From NCBI RefSeq assembly GCF_003048375.1, contig NZ_CP021642.1, positions 1,488,001-1,552,000 of the forward strand: DNA of 64,000 nucleotides, given 5' to 3'. Position numbers and translations under genes: made by a program. This DNA is from Campylobacter concisus. Lineage in GTDB: Bacteria; Campylobacterota; Campylobacteria; Campylobacterales; Campylobacteraceae. This document shows, in pieces, positions 57,064-64,000 of the stretch. The notes beneath the pieces are model-generated. The model was not told where the DNA came from. It searched no databases and saw nothing but the letters and a program-made list of their open reading frames with translations. Within the stretch, counting starts at the first letter, position 1; each line of letters begins with the position of its first letter.

Positions 57064-57851
57064 TACTCTTCGTCCTCGCCAAAGTCTTCTTCACTCATAG
57101 CTTCAGCTACAACTGCGTCCTTCTCATCTTGGCTTACTTCTTCGCCAGCAGCTTGCTCGCCACCATCTTGCTCAAGAAGTGATTTGCCTTCGTTGATCGC
57201 CTCAGCCATCTCTTGGCAGAAAAGTTGAACAGAGCGTATCGCGTCATCGTTTCCTGGGATAGGATAATCAACAACGTCAGGATCGCAGTTTGTATCGATA
57301 GGTGCTACAACTGGGATTTTTAGGCGATTTGCCTCTTGAACGGCGATCTTTTCTTTAACTGTATCAACGACAAATATCATATCAGGTAGGCTTTTCATAT
57401 TGCGGATACCGCCAAGAGTTGCGATAAGCTTCTCTTTTTTGCGGCGAAGCATCAAAGCCTCTTTTTTAGTTAGTAAATTTATCGAACCATCTTCTTCCAT
57501 AGTCTCAATAACTTCTAGTTTGCGGATAGACTGGCGGATAGTACCGAAGTTTGTCATCATACCACCTAACCAGCGGTGATTTACATAAGGCATTCCACAT
57601 TTTTCAGCGTACTCTTTGATAGCGTCGATAGCTTGTTTTTTAGTACCGACAAATAGCACTGACTTGCCTTCAGCAGCTGCGTCACGAACGATGTTGTAAG
57701 TGTAGCGGAAGTAGCGGATAGTCTTTTGTAGATCTATAATATAGATACCTTTTCTCTCGCCAAAGATAAATTTTTTCATCTTTGGGTTCCAGCGGCGTGT
57801 TTGGTGACCAAAATGTACGCCACACTCTAATAAATCTCTCATAGTTACCAT
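57063..57851 (-). CDS. rpsB: 30S ribosomal protein S2
   Basis: A 262-residue S2 protein. Conserved segments include [33 protein letters not shown] and [28 protein letters not shown]. The tail is acidic and extended (about 225-262). Its promoter -10 lies at 57963-57968, leaving a leader of about 105 bases; tsf follows in the same operon. Confidence 0.97.
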   Translation of the reverse strand: MVTMRDLLECGVHFGHQTRRWNPKMKKFIFGERKGIYIIDLQKTIRYFRYTYNIVRDAAAEGKSVLFVGTKKQAIDAIKEYAEKCGMPYVNHRWLGGMMTNFGTIRQSIRKLEVIETMEEDGSINLLTKKEALMLRRKKEKLIATLGGIRNMKSLPDMIFVVDTVKEKIAVQEANRLKIPVVAPIDTNCDPDVVDYPIPGNDDAIRSVQLFCQEMAEAINEGKSLLEQDGGEQAAGEEVSQDEKDAVVAEAMSEEDFGEDEE

Positions 57852-57968
57852 GAGTTTCTCCTTGTTTTAGGCATTTTGCCTTGAATTTAGTTTTATCCTC
57901 CACGACCATTAATGCTTTCGCACAACCAAATTTAGGATTGTCGTGTGTGAAATAAAGCTTGGATTATA
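57852..57968 (-). promoter_or_regulatory. rpsB promoter and 5' leader
   Basis: TATAAT on the minus strand at 57963-57968 gives a leader of about 105 bases. It contains AGGCAAAATGCCT, a small hairpin, just before the ribosome site AAGGAG, and a CACGACAATCC stretch that could pair with GGTTGTGCG. Autoregulation by S2 is known in other bacteria and is possible here, but not shown. Confidence 0.45.
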
Positions 57969-58041
57969 TTGAAACTTGGCTTTATTGAAGCTAAATTTAA
58001 AGATATTTTTAGCTACAAATAAAGCTCAAATTTCTTTAAAT

Positions 58042-59181
58042 TTACTCGAAAAAGCCTTTTTTAACGACCTTTTCATCTTTAACGCAAAACTCGCCTTTTG
58101 CAATCACGTCGTATAAATTTAACTCCTCGTCAAAGACACAAAGATCAGCGTCATTGCCAACTTTCACTTCGCCTTTTTGACTTAAATTTAGATATCTCGC
58201 CACGTTTTTGCTCATCAAAGCCAAAGTATCTTCTATCTTTAAAATTTTATTTCTTACCAAAGCTTGCAATACCTCTAAATTTGACGCACATGAGGCACAG
58301 CCGTATCCCACTAGCTCGCCATTTTCGTTAAATTTAGGCACGCTGCCGTTGCCATCTGAGCTCATCGTTAGGCGCTCTAAATTTAGCCCATTTTCAAGGC
58401 CATAAGCCACCACCTCGTGGAGTGGGGCAAATTTACTCCCACCACTTGTGATATCGACATTTCCGCCCATTTTTTGAAATTTTAAAGCCTCGTTAAAAAG
58501 ATCTTTTGTCCTAGCGCAGTGTGTCGGCGAGAAGTAATGAACTGGGAATTCATAGTCTTTTATCACTTTAAAGACATTGTCAAATTTCTCGCTTAGTCCG
58601 CCCATGTGCATGTGAAGCACGCCACCTTTTTTAGAGACCATGCCGCCTATGCGTATCTTGCTTAGAATTTTGATAAGCTCCTCTTTTGAGACGTAGCTGC
58701 CGCGGTTGTCGGTCAGTGCGATCTTTACGCCGATCACTTTGTCGATTAGTATGAGGTCCTTTGCGATGTCGCCGGTAAATGTCACACAGGGGCTTGCATA
58801 TGAGCCAGTGTGGATGAAGGTCGAGATGCCCTCAAATTCGAGCGCTTTTGCTTTCGAGTAGAGATTTTCTAGGCTTCTAGTGACACCATCAGTCCCCAAA
58901 ACGCCAACAAGCGTCGTTGTGCCGTATTTTACGATCTGGCTAAGCGTGATCTCAGGCGTTCTTGAGTGATATCCAGCCTCGCCGCCGCCACCCGTGATAT
59001 GCACGTGCTGATCAATGAGACCTGGAGCTAAAACCTTGCCTTTTAGATCGTAAATTTCAAGCCCTTCGATGTTAAAATTTAGCCCCTCGCCGATGGCTAA
59101 AATTTTACCGCCACCTACCAAAACATCGCGCTTGCCAAGAAATTTTGGCGTGTATAGATTAGCATTTTTAAGCAAAAGCAT
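58042..59181 (-). CDS. iadA: Isoaspartyl dipeptidase
   Basis: A 379-residue amidohydrolase splitting isoaspartyl dipeptides. Zinc ligands and signature are LIDQHVHITGGGGEAGYHSRTPE, the likely carbamylated Lys in GVKIALTDNRGS, HMHMGGLSEKFD, HYFSPTHCART and MSSDGNGSVPKF. It lies 10 bases after the small ORF at 59192 and upstream of rpsB, whose own promoter intervenes. Confidence 0.92.
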   Translation of the reverse strand: MLLLKNANLYTPKFLGKRDVLVGGGKILAIGEGLNFNIEGLEIYDLKGKVLAPGLIDQHVHITGGGGEAGYHSRTPEITLSQIVKYGTTTLVGVLGTDGVTRSLENLYSKAKALEFEGISTFIHTGSYASPCVTFTGDIAKDLILIDKVIGVKIALTDNRGSYVSKEELIKILSKIRIGGMVSKKGGVLHMHMGGLSEKFDNVFKVIKDYEFPVHYFSPTHCARTKDLFNEALKFQKMGGNVDITSGGSKFAPLHEVVAYGLENGLNLERLTMSSDGNGSVPKFNENGELVGYGCASCASNLEVLQALVRNKILKIEDTLALMSKNVARYLNLSQKGEVKVGNDADLCVFDEELNLYDVIAKGEFCVKDEKVVKKGFFE

Positions 59182-59191
59182 ATTTTATCCT

Positions 59192-59401
59192 TTATTTGCT
59201 AAGTTGTACTTTTTCTTCTATCTCCATCAGTTTTATAAAAATTTGCTCGATATTTTCCCTATCCACGGCACTTAGCTCCATCTTTTTTGAGCTAAGCAGC
59301 ATCTGCACAAACTCTTCATTCATAAGCTGCTCAAAGCCCAAATTTCTAGCGTTTTGAGCTATTTTTGCCGCTAGTGGATTTTTAAAGCTCTCATATCCCA
59401 T
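59192..59401 (-). CDS. Small conserved-looking protein of unknown function
   Basis: A 69-residue predicted soluble, mainly helical protein (KNPLAAKIAQNARNLGFEQL, DRENIEQIFIKLMEIEEK). It overlaps the end of pgeF by 11 bases and ends 10 bases before iadA, the packing expected of a real gene. No known domain is recognised. Confidence 0.65.
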   Translation of the reverse strand: MGYESFKNPLAAKIAQNARNLGFEQLMNEEFVQMLLSSKKMELSAVDRENIEQIFIKLMEIEEKVQLSK

Positions 59402-60110
59402 TTTTATCCTTAAATTTCACTGCAAATCCACAAAATCTACCGCACACGCCGTCTCTTCGGTATGAAAAATATCTCTCGTCGCAGTGCGTGCAGACCTCGC
59501 TAAAGTTTAAATTTCTAACCCCAAGTGCGCTAAATTCATCTCTCAAGGCTGCGTTCATATCAAAATTTCTACCTATTTTATATGCGTTAAATTCCCCAAG
59601 ATCAAGCTCGCCCACCTCGTAGCAGCCGCCTTTTATATTTGCTCCAACAAAGACGCTGATGTCGCCCGCTTTTGAGCCAAATTTCTCGCCCATAAGCATA
59701 ATGGCTTTTGTGCAAATTTTTAGCGTCACGCCAGCTCTTCCTGCATGAGCCACGCAGATAGCGCCCCGCCTCTCATCTATCATCACGACTGGCGAGCAGT
59801 CAGCCACCAAAACGCAGATGCCAACATCACTTAAATTTGTGATCACAGCGTCGCACTCTGGCAGCTCATCCTCCTCGTTTTCAAGGGCAAAAACCTTGTC
59901 CGAGTGGATCTGCTTCATAAATTTAAGCTGCCTAACGCCCAAATTTCTAGCCAAAATTTCTCTATTTTTAATGACATCTCTTGGCTCATCGCCCACGTGA
60001 TCACCCAAATTTAGCGAGCTAAATTGACCCTCGCTCACGCCGCCAAGCCTGTTTGTAAAGCCAGCCACTATGCCATTTTTATCAAAAACGATATCTAAAT
60101 TTTCACGCAT
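59391..60110 (-). CDS. pgeF: Polyphenol oxidase/laccase-domain protein (YfiH family)
   Basis: A 239-residue YfiH-type protein. Metal-site motifs are ISVLVADCSPVV-like GICVLVADCSPVVMID, CVAHAGRAGV and EVCTHCDERYFSYRRDG. E. coli YfiH was shown to clear mis-made UDP-MurNAc-L-Ser, so a role in peptidoglycan quality control is likely. It lies 10 bases after ribE. Confidence 0.9.
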   Translation of the reverse strand: MRENLDIVFDKNGIVAGFTNRLGGVSEGQFSSLNLGDHVGDEPRDVIKNREILARNLGVRQLKFMKQIHSDKVFALENEEDELPECDAVITNLSDVGICVLVADCSPVVMIDERRGAICVAHAGRAGVTLKICTKAIMLMGEKFGSKAGDISVFVGANIKGGCYEVGELDLGEFNAYKIGRNFDMNAALRDEFSALGVRNLNFSEVCTHCDERYFSYRRDGVCGRFCGFAVKFKDKNGI

Positions 60111-60120
60111 CTTCGCTCAC

Positions 60121-60735
60121 TTAGTAGAGGCTTGAAATTCTCTCGACCTCGTCCCAGCTAAGGCCGCCACTTTGCTTAGCCTCAAGCATCCTAGCCACGT
60201 AGCGAGCCAGCAAGTCGCTCTCGATATTTACTCGCCTGCCAACCTTGAAAGTGCCAAAAAGGCTGTCTCTAAATGTGATCGGTATGATCGTTAGCCTTAT
60301 GCCCTTTGACAAAATTTCATTTATCGTAAGGCTCACGCCCTCGACGCCCACCGAGCCCTTGTTTGCCATCAGAGCCATCGCCTCACGTGGCAAGTCTATG
60401 TAAAAATCAACGCCATTTTCATGCTTTTTTATAGCTGAGATCACGCCGATAAAATCGATATGCCCTTGCATCAAATGCCCATCCACACGCTCTCCAAGCT
60501 TCATCGCAGGCTCGATATGCACCAAGCCACTTAAATTTTCAACCGCGACATTTGCCCTGCTCTCTGCGCTTAGCTCCACGCTAAAGCCATCATCGTATAG
60601 TTTGATAACGCTTAAGCAAGCGCCATTTACTGCAATACTGTCGCCTAAATTTGGACGAAATTTTGCCTTTAGCCGTAAAACATTTTGCGAGTAGCTAATG
60701 ACCTCGGCAAGCTCCCTGATTAAGCCATTAAACAT
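60121..60735 (-). CDS. ribE: Riboflavin synthase alpha subunit
   Basis: A 204-residue enzyme with two lumazine-binding barrels: MFNGLIRELAEVI with LGDSIAVNGACLSVIKL, then MQGHIDFIGVI and GSVGVEGVSLTIN. It dismutates two dimethylribityllumazines into riboflavin. It heads the ribE-pgeF-small ORF-iadA series. Confidence 0.93.
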   Translation of the reverse strand: MFNGLIRELAEVISYSQNVLRLKAKFRPNLGDSIAVNGACLSVIKLYDDGFSVELSAESRANVAVENLSGLVHIEPAMKLGERVDGHLMQGHIDFIGVISAIKKHENGVDFYIDLPREAMALMANKGSVGVEGVSLTINEILSKGIRLTIIPITFRDSLFGTFKVGRRVNIESDLLARYVARMLEAKQSGGLSWDEVERISSLY

Positions 60736-60837
60736 ATTTTGCCTTTAAATTTTTTAAGGATTTTACTAAATTTTGCCTAAATTTGGCGCATGGATAGATT
60801 TGCTGGTTTTGTGAAATTTAAGAGCGCTAAAATAAAT

Positions 60838-61746
60838 TTACGACGCCACGCCAGAGCGTAAAATTTCGCTATGAATTTTAGGTGGCATGCCAAACATCCT
60901 TGCGTATTCGCGGCTAAACTGCGACGCGCTCTCATATCCTACATCAAAGGCGGCCTGCGCAACGCCGATATTTTTATTTACGAGCAGGTTTTTAGCCTCC
61001 TCAAGGCGGATCTTTTTTTGAAAGGCTACTGGGCTTAGCGAGGTTACGATTTTAAAGTTATGATATAGCGAAGACTCGCTCATATCGCACTCTCTAGCGA
61101 CATCTTTCATATTTAGTTTTTGCGAAAACTCGTTTTTTATCTTTGCTACGGCTTTTGAAATTTTATTTGAAACGCTGCCTTGCATTGCAAATTTACTTAA
61201 AAAATAGCCGCTTTTATCGTTTGTTGCGAGCATGTAAAGTATCTCTTTTTTAGCAAGGTCTGAGAGAAATTTGACCTTATCTTTTGGCTTTTCTAGCAAC
61301 CAAACAAACCTCGAAACAGGCTCTAAAATCTCATCCGTTAGCTCGCCAAAAAATATGCCTTTTTCGCTTTTTTGCAAGCTCTGCTCTTTTACATCCACGC
61401 CTTTTAGCACTTCATAGACCTCATCTAGGCTAAATTTAATGCAGAGCGAGATGTAGGGCTTCTCTTTTGAGGCGTCTGTTAGGCTTACATTTAGCGGCAC
61501 ATGAGTAGAGGCTAGCGCGTAGGTTTGCTCGTCATATCCATACATCTCATCGCCAAAGCCTATCGCCTTTGCTCCTTGCAGTATTATGCATAAAGACGGC
61601 TCATAAACTGTACTGATAAAATCATGCGTTTTATCGCTGATATAAAAGTCAAGCGAGACAATGTCGCTTTGCGCAGATCCCGCTATGCCGTATCTATCTA
61701 ATAAAAACTCTTTTGTCTGCTCTTTTAGCAAATTTACATCAGCCAT
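60838..61746 (-). CDS. AraC-family transcriptional regulator
   Basis: A 302-residue regulator with an N-terminal AraC-type ligand domain (about 20-180; CIILQGAKAIGFGDEMYGYD) and two C-terminal HTH motifs (LNMKDVARECDMSESSLYHNFK and VAQAAFDVGYESASQFSREYARMFG). The ATG at 61746 is preferred because GGGGAG lies seven bases upstream; a TTG five codons earlier is possible. It is divergent from the hydrolase-dehydrogenase pair, the usual layout for a regulator and its targets. Confidence 0.9.
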   Translation of the reverse strand: MADVNLLKEQTKEFLLDRYGIAGSAQSDIVSLDFYISDKTHDFISTVYEPSLCIILQGAKAIGFGDEMYGYDEQTYALASTHVPLNVSLTDASKEKPYISLCIKFSLDEVYEVLKGVDVKEQSLQKSEKGIFFGELTDEILEPVSRFVWLLEKPKDKVKFLSDLAKKEILYMLATNDKSGYFLSKFAMQGSVSNKISKAVAKIKNEFSQKLNMKDVARECDMSESSLYHNFKIVTSLSPVAFQKKIRLEEAKNLLVNKNIGVAQAAFDVGYESASQFSREYARMFGMPPKIHSEILRSGVAS

Positions 61747-61776
61747 TTTTGCGCTCCCCAAGTCAAATTTTGCAAA

Positions 61777-61782
61777 ATTATA
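61777..61782 (-). promoter_or_regulatory. -10 box of the AraC-type regulator
   Basis: TATAAT on the minus strand, 30 bases upstream of ATG 61746. It is 75 bases from the divergent plus-strand -10 at 61857, so one bound regulator could act on both promoters. Confidence 0.5.
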
Positions 61783-61856
61783 CAGCTTTTTAGAAAATTT
61801 GCAGGATTAGGCATGAAATTTAGAGGATCGTTCTAACGTAAAATTTACAATACAGA

Positions 61857-61862
61857 TATAAT
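61857..61862 (+). promoter_or_regulatory. -10 box of the hydrolase-dehydrogenase transcript
   Basis: TATAAT on the plus strand, 65 bases upstream of the hydrolase ATG. No clear -35 is seen, which fits dependence on an activator such as the adjacent AraC-type protein. Confidence 0.5.
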
Positions 61863-61927
61863 GCATCACAACAAAAGGGTATGCGGGACAAGTAAAATCC
61901 AAAGCTCGCCAAAATATCAAAAAATTT

Positions 61928-62992
61928 ATGTCGGCGCTTGTAGCGTCAAGTTTTATTTTAGGAGGCAATTTAGTGGCTAGCACAAACGTAGTAAAATCAC
62001 CGCTAGAGGCGGTATCGATGGTAAGCGAGTGGGACAAAGTTTTCACTAAAAGCGATAAGGTAGATCACAAGAAAGTTAAATTTAAAAATCGTTATGGTGT
62101 TGAGATAGTAGGCGATCTTTATACGCCTAAAAATTTGCATGGCAAAGCAGCTGCGATCGCAGTTAGCGGACCTTTTGGCGCAGTCAAAGAGCAATCAAGC
62201 GGCCTTTACGCCCAAACTTTAGCCGAGCGCGGCTTTATCACGCTTGCCTTTGATCCAAGCTACACCGGAGAGAGCGGCGGCGAGCCAAGAAATTTAGCAA
62301 GCCCAGAGATAAACACTGATGATTTTAGCGCAGCGGTGGATTTTCTAGGCACCAAGAGTAATATAGATCGAGATAAAATCGGCATTTTAGGCGTATGCGG
62401 CTGGGGCGGTTTTGCTATAAACGCAGCTCTTGCCGATCCTCGCATAAAGGCGGTTGCGACCAGCACGATGTATGATATGACGCGAGTGATGGCAAAAGGC
62501 TACAGCGATAGTGTGGGCGCCGATGAGAGATATGAAACTAAAAAGAAGCTAGCCGAGCAACGCTGGGTCGATCTCCAAAATGGCAAACCAGCATATACGG
62601 GTGCGATAAATGTTGATCCAAAAAAGATAGACGCGAGCACGCCGCAGTTTGTCGCTCAGTATGCTGACTATTACCGCACACCACGCGGCTATCACAAACG
62701 CTCTGTAAATTCAAACAGCGGAGAGAGCGGCTGGATAGTTACAAATCCTATCTCGTTTATAAATATGCCGATCCTTGCCTACGCAAGCGAGATGAGAACT
62801 CCAACTCTTATCGTAGCCGGCGAGAAAGCGCACTCAAGATACTTTAGCGAGGACGCCTTTAAATCTCTTGGCAATAAAAATAAAGAGCTAGTTATCGTCC
62901 CTGGTGCCGTGCATACAGACCTATATGACAATAAAAATAACAAGATCCCATACGATAAATTTGAGGAATTTTTCAAAGCAAATTTGAAATAA
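61928..62992 (+). CDS. Alpha/beta hydrolase, probably exported
   Basis: A 354-residue alpha/beta hydrolase of the dienelactone hydrolase-like group. The oxyanion strand is AIAVSGPFGAVKEQSSGLYA and the elbow GILGVCGWGGFA places a Cys rather than Ser at the nucleophile (G-x-C-G-x-G form); the His is probably in VPGAVHTDLYD. The N-terminus MSALVASSFILGGNLVAS is hydrophobic but lacks a positive stretch, and there is no ribosome site; upstream codons in the same frame would supply KSKARQNIKKF if a start existed. It is followed by an alcohol dehydrogenase. Confidence 0.82.
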   Translation: MSALVASSFILGGNLVASTNVVKSPLEAVSMVSEWDKVFTKSDKVDHKKVKFKNRYGVEIVGDLYTPKNLHGKAAAIAVSGPFGAVKEQSSGLYAQTLAERGFITLAFDPSYTGESGGEPRNLASPEINTDDFSAAVDFLGTKSNIDRDKIGILGVCGWGGFAINAALADPRIKAVATSTMYDMTRVMAKGYSDSVGADERYETKKKLAEQRWVDLQNGKPAYTGAINVDPKKIDASTPQFVAQYADYYRTPRGYHKRSVNSNSGESGWIVTNPISFINMPILAYASEMRTPTLIVAGEKAHSRYFSEDAFKSLGNKNKELVIVPGAVHTDLYDNKNNKIPYDKFEEFFKANLK

Positions 62993-62999
62993 ACCGCTG

Positions 63000-63018
63000 C
63001 CCCTGCACCTTGCGGGGG
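63000..63018 (+). other. Hairpin between hydrolase and dehydrogenase genes
   Basis: CCCCTGC and GCGGGGG form a 7-bp GC-rich stem with loop ACCTT. No T-run follows, so it is more likely a processing or stability element between two co-transcribed genes than a terminator. Confidence 0.5.
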
Positions 63019-63037
63019 AAATTTAAAAAGGAAAACA

Positions 63038-64000
63038 ATGGAAAATTTTACATTTTATAACCCAGTAAGAATAGAATTTGGCAAAGGCAAAGAGGCTCAT
63101 ATCGGCGAGTATATGAGAGAATTTGGTGCTAAAAAAGCCCTTGTGCTATACGGCAGTGAGCGCGTAAAAAAGAGCGGTCTGCTTGGCGTAGCTACCGATA
63201 GTCTAAAAGCAAATGGCATCGAATTTACTGAGCTTGGTGGCGTGAAATCAAACCCGGTGCTAAACAAAGTAAATGAAGCGATCAAAATAGCCCGTGAATT
63301 TGGCGCTGATAGCGTACTAGCTGTTGGCGGTGGCTCGGTGCTAGACTCTGCAAAGGCAGTCGCCGCCGGAGCTAAATACGATGGCGACGTGTGGGACTTT
63401 TTCGTAGGTAAAAATCCGGCCGAGTCACTCATGGTATTTGACATCATCACGCTAGCAGCAACTGGCTCTGAGATGAATCAAAACGGCGTCGTGACCAACG
63501 AGGCGGCTAAACTAAAGCTTCATCTGGGCGCGCCGTGCCTTTTCCCAAAAGTATCTGTCGTAAACCCGCAGCTACAAGCCACCGTTAGCCGCGACTATCT
63601 AGTTTATAGCGCAAGCGACGTTATCGCGCACAGCATAGAGGGCTATTTCACAGCTACAAACTATCCGCTAATCGCCAGAATGCAGGTAGAAGCAAACATC
63701 AAAACTATCATCCGAACGACTGAAATTTTACTTGCAAACCCTGATGACTACGACGCTAGAGCTGAGTTTGCCTGGGTTGCGACGATGGCGCTAAATGGCA
63801 TAACTATGGTTGGTACCTCAGGTATCGAGTATCCAAACCACATGATCGAGCATGCGATGAGTGCGGTAACAGACTGTGCGCACGGAGCGGGACTTAGCGT
63901 AGTGATGCCTGCGTGGATGAAGTGGTATAAGGATAGAAATTTAGGCGTATTTGAGCGTTTTGCGAGAGAAATTTTTGGGCTTAAAACCGCAGATGAGTGC
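63038..64000 (+). CDS. Iron-containing alcohol dehydrogenase (C-terminus beyond window)
   Basis: The first 321 residues of a group III alcohol dehydrogenase, open to the window end. N-terminal FYNPVRIEFGKGKEAHIGEY, the nucleotide loop VLAVGGGSVLDSAKAVAAG, and metal-site motifs ASDVIAHSIEGYF and NHMIEHAMSAVTDCAHGAGL fit the butanol dehydrogenase/YqhD style. It probably reduces aldehydes with NAD(P)H. ATG has AAGGA six bases upstream and lies 45 bases after the hydrolase stop. Confidence 0.9.
   Translation, partial: MENFTFYNPVRIEFGKGKEAHIGEYMREFGAKKALVLYGSERVKKSGLLGVATDSLKANGIEFTELGGVKSNPVLNKVNEAIKIAREFGADSVLAVGGGSVLDSAKAVAAGAKYDGDVWDFFVGKNPAESLMVFDIITLAATGSEMNQNGVVTNEAAKLKLHLGAPCLFPKVSVVNPQLQATVSRDYLVYSASDVIAHSIEGYFTATNYPLIARMQVEANIKTIIRTTEILLANPDDYDARAEFAWVATMALNGITMVGTSGIEYPNHMIEHAMSAVTDCAHGAGLSVVMPAWMKWYKDRNLGVFERFAREIFGLKTADEC

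Overview
This window reads as an epsilonproteobacterial chromosome segment from Campylobacter, most likely C. concisus or a close relative. The inference rests on gene order matching C. jejuni blocks that I recall: amidase-NMO-tyrS-spoT-rpoZ-pyrH-envC-ftsX-ftsE-trmB-flpA-rluA-rodA, and argS-tatA-gmk-acidic protein-fliR-ABC-tsf-rpsB. It also rests on frequent AAATTT motifs, TATAAT -10 boxes, and TTG/GTG starts. No database search was possible. There is no prophage, insertion sequence, CRISPR array, rRNA or tRNA gene.

Layout. 1-2700: the tail of an unknown gene, an MFS transporter, and an accessory WG-repeat protein with a C-terminal membrane anchor. 2770-12414: minus-strand genes for a universal stress protein, pnp, a PRTase-like protein, lptD, an RDD protein, purD, a 6S RNA gene, hemD and a Bcr-type exporter. 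12525-28026: a long minus-strand block with a cupin, mnmC, an amidase, nmo, tyrS, spoT, rpoZ, pyrH, the envC-ftsX-ftsE division module, trmB, a frameshifted flpA and an RluA-type synthase. rodA (28072) runs the other way. 29179-29665 holds a composite intergenic repeat. 29666-32346: thiE, thiD and a class V aminotransferase. 32457-34929 (plus): a DUF234 nuclease-like gene, flgS and an isochorismatase-like hydrolase. 35149-36752: exbB-exbD-tonB behind a near-consensus promoter with a Fur-like site. 36786-43436: a DUF4272 protein, mqo, a TonB-dependent receptor whose signal peptide is out of frame, an OYE reductase, a second rearranged copy of the composite repeat, and a DUF2625 protein. 43515-47399: fabI, tpiA, pgk, gapA. 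47479-50361: a NadD-RsfS fusion, a YeiH-type transporter and a sugar transferase. 50412-57851: argS, tatA, gmk, an acidic protein with a receiver-like N-terminus, fliR, a LolD-like ATPase, tsf, rpsB. 58042-60735: iadA, a small ORF, pgeF, ribE. 60838-64000: an AraC regulator divergent from a hydrolase and an iron alcohol dehydrogenase cut by the window end.

How the genes work together. The amidase, the degenerate EnvC-like protein and FtsEX form a probable septal peptidoglycan-splitting pathway. ExbB/ExbD/TonB would energise outer-membrane uptake by the nearby receptor. tpiA-pgk-gapA form a triose phosphate module, probably gluconeogenic. FlgS and FliR belong to flagellar regulation and export.

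Most notable: (1) a modular intergenic repeat in two places with its parts in different order and with conserved hairpins; (2) a receptor gene whose consensus ribosome site and ATG are joined to the coding frame only if one CT unit is added to a (CT)4 tract; (3) a single-base frameshift splitting flpA; (4) a NadD-RsfS fusion; (5) a 6S RNA gene recognisable by its closing stem and conserved core. Several frame breaks fall in short repeats, so sequencing error must be excluded before biology is claimed.
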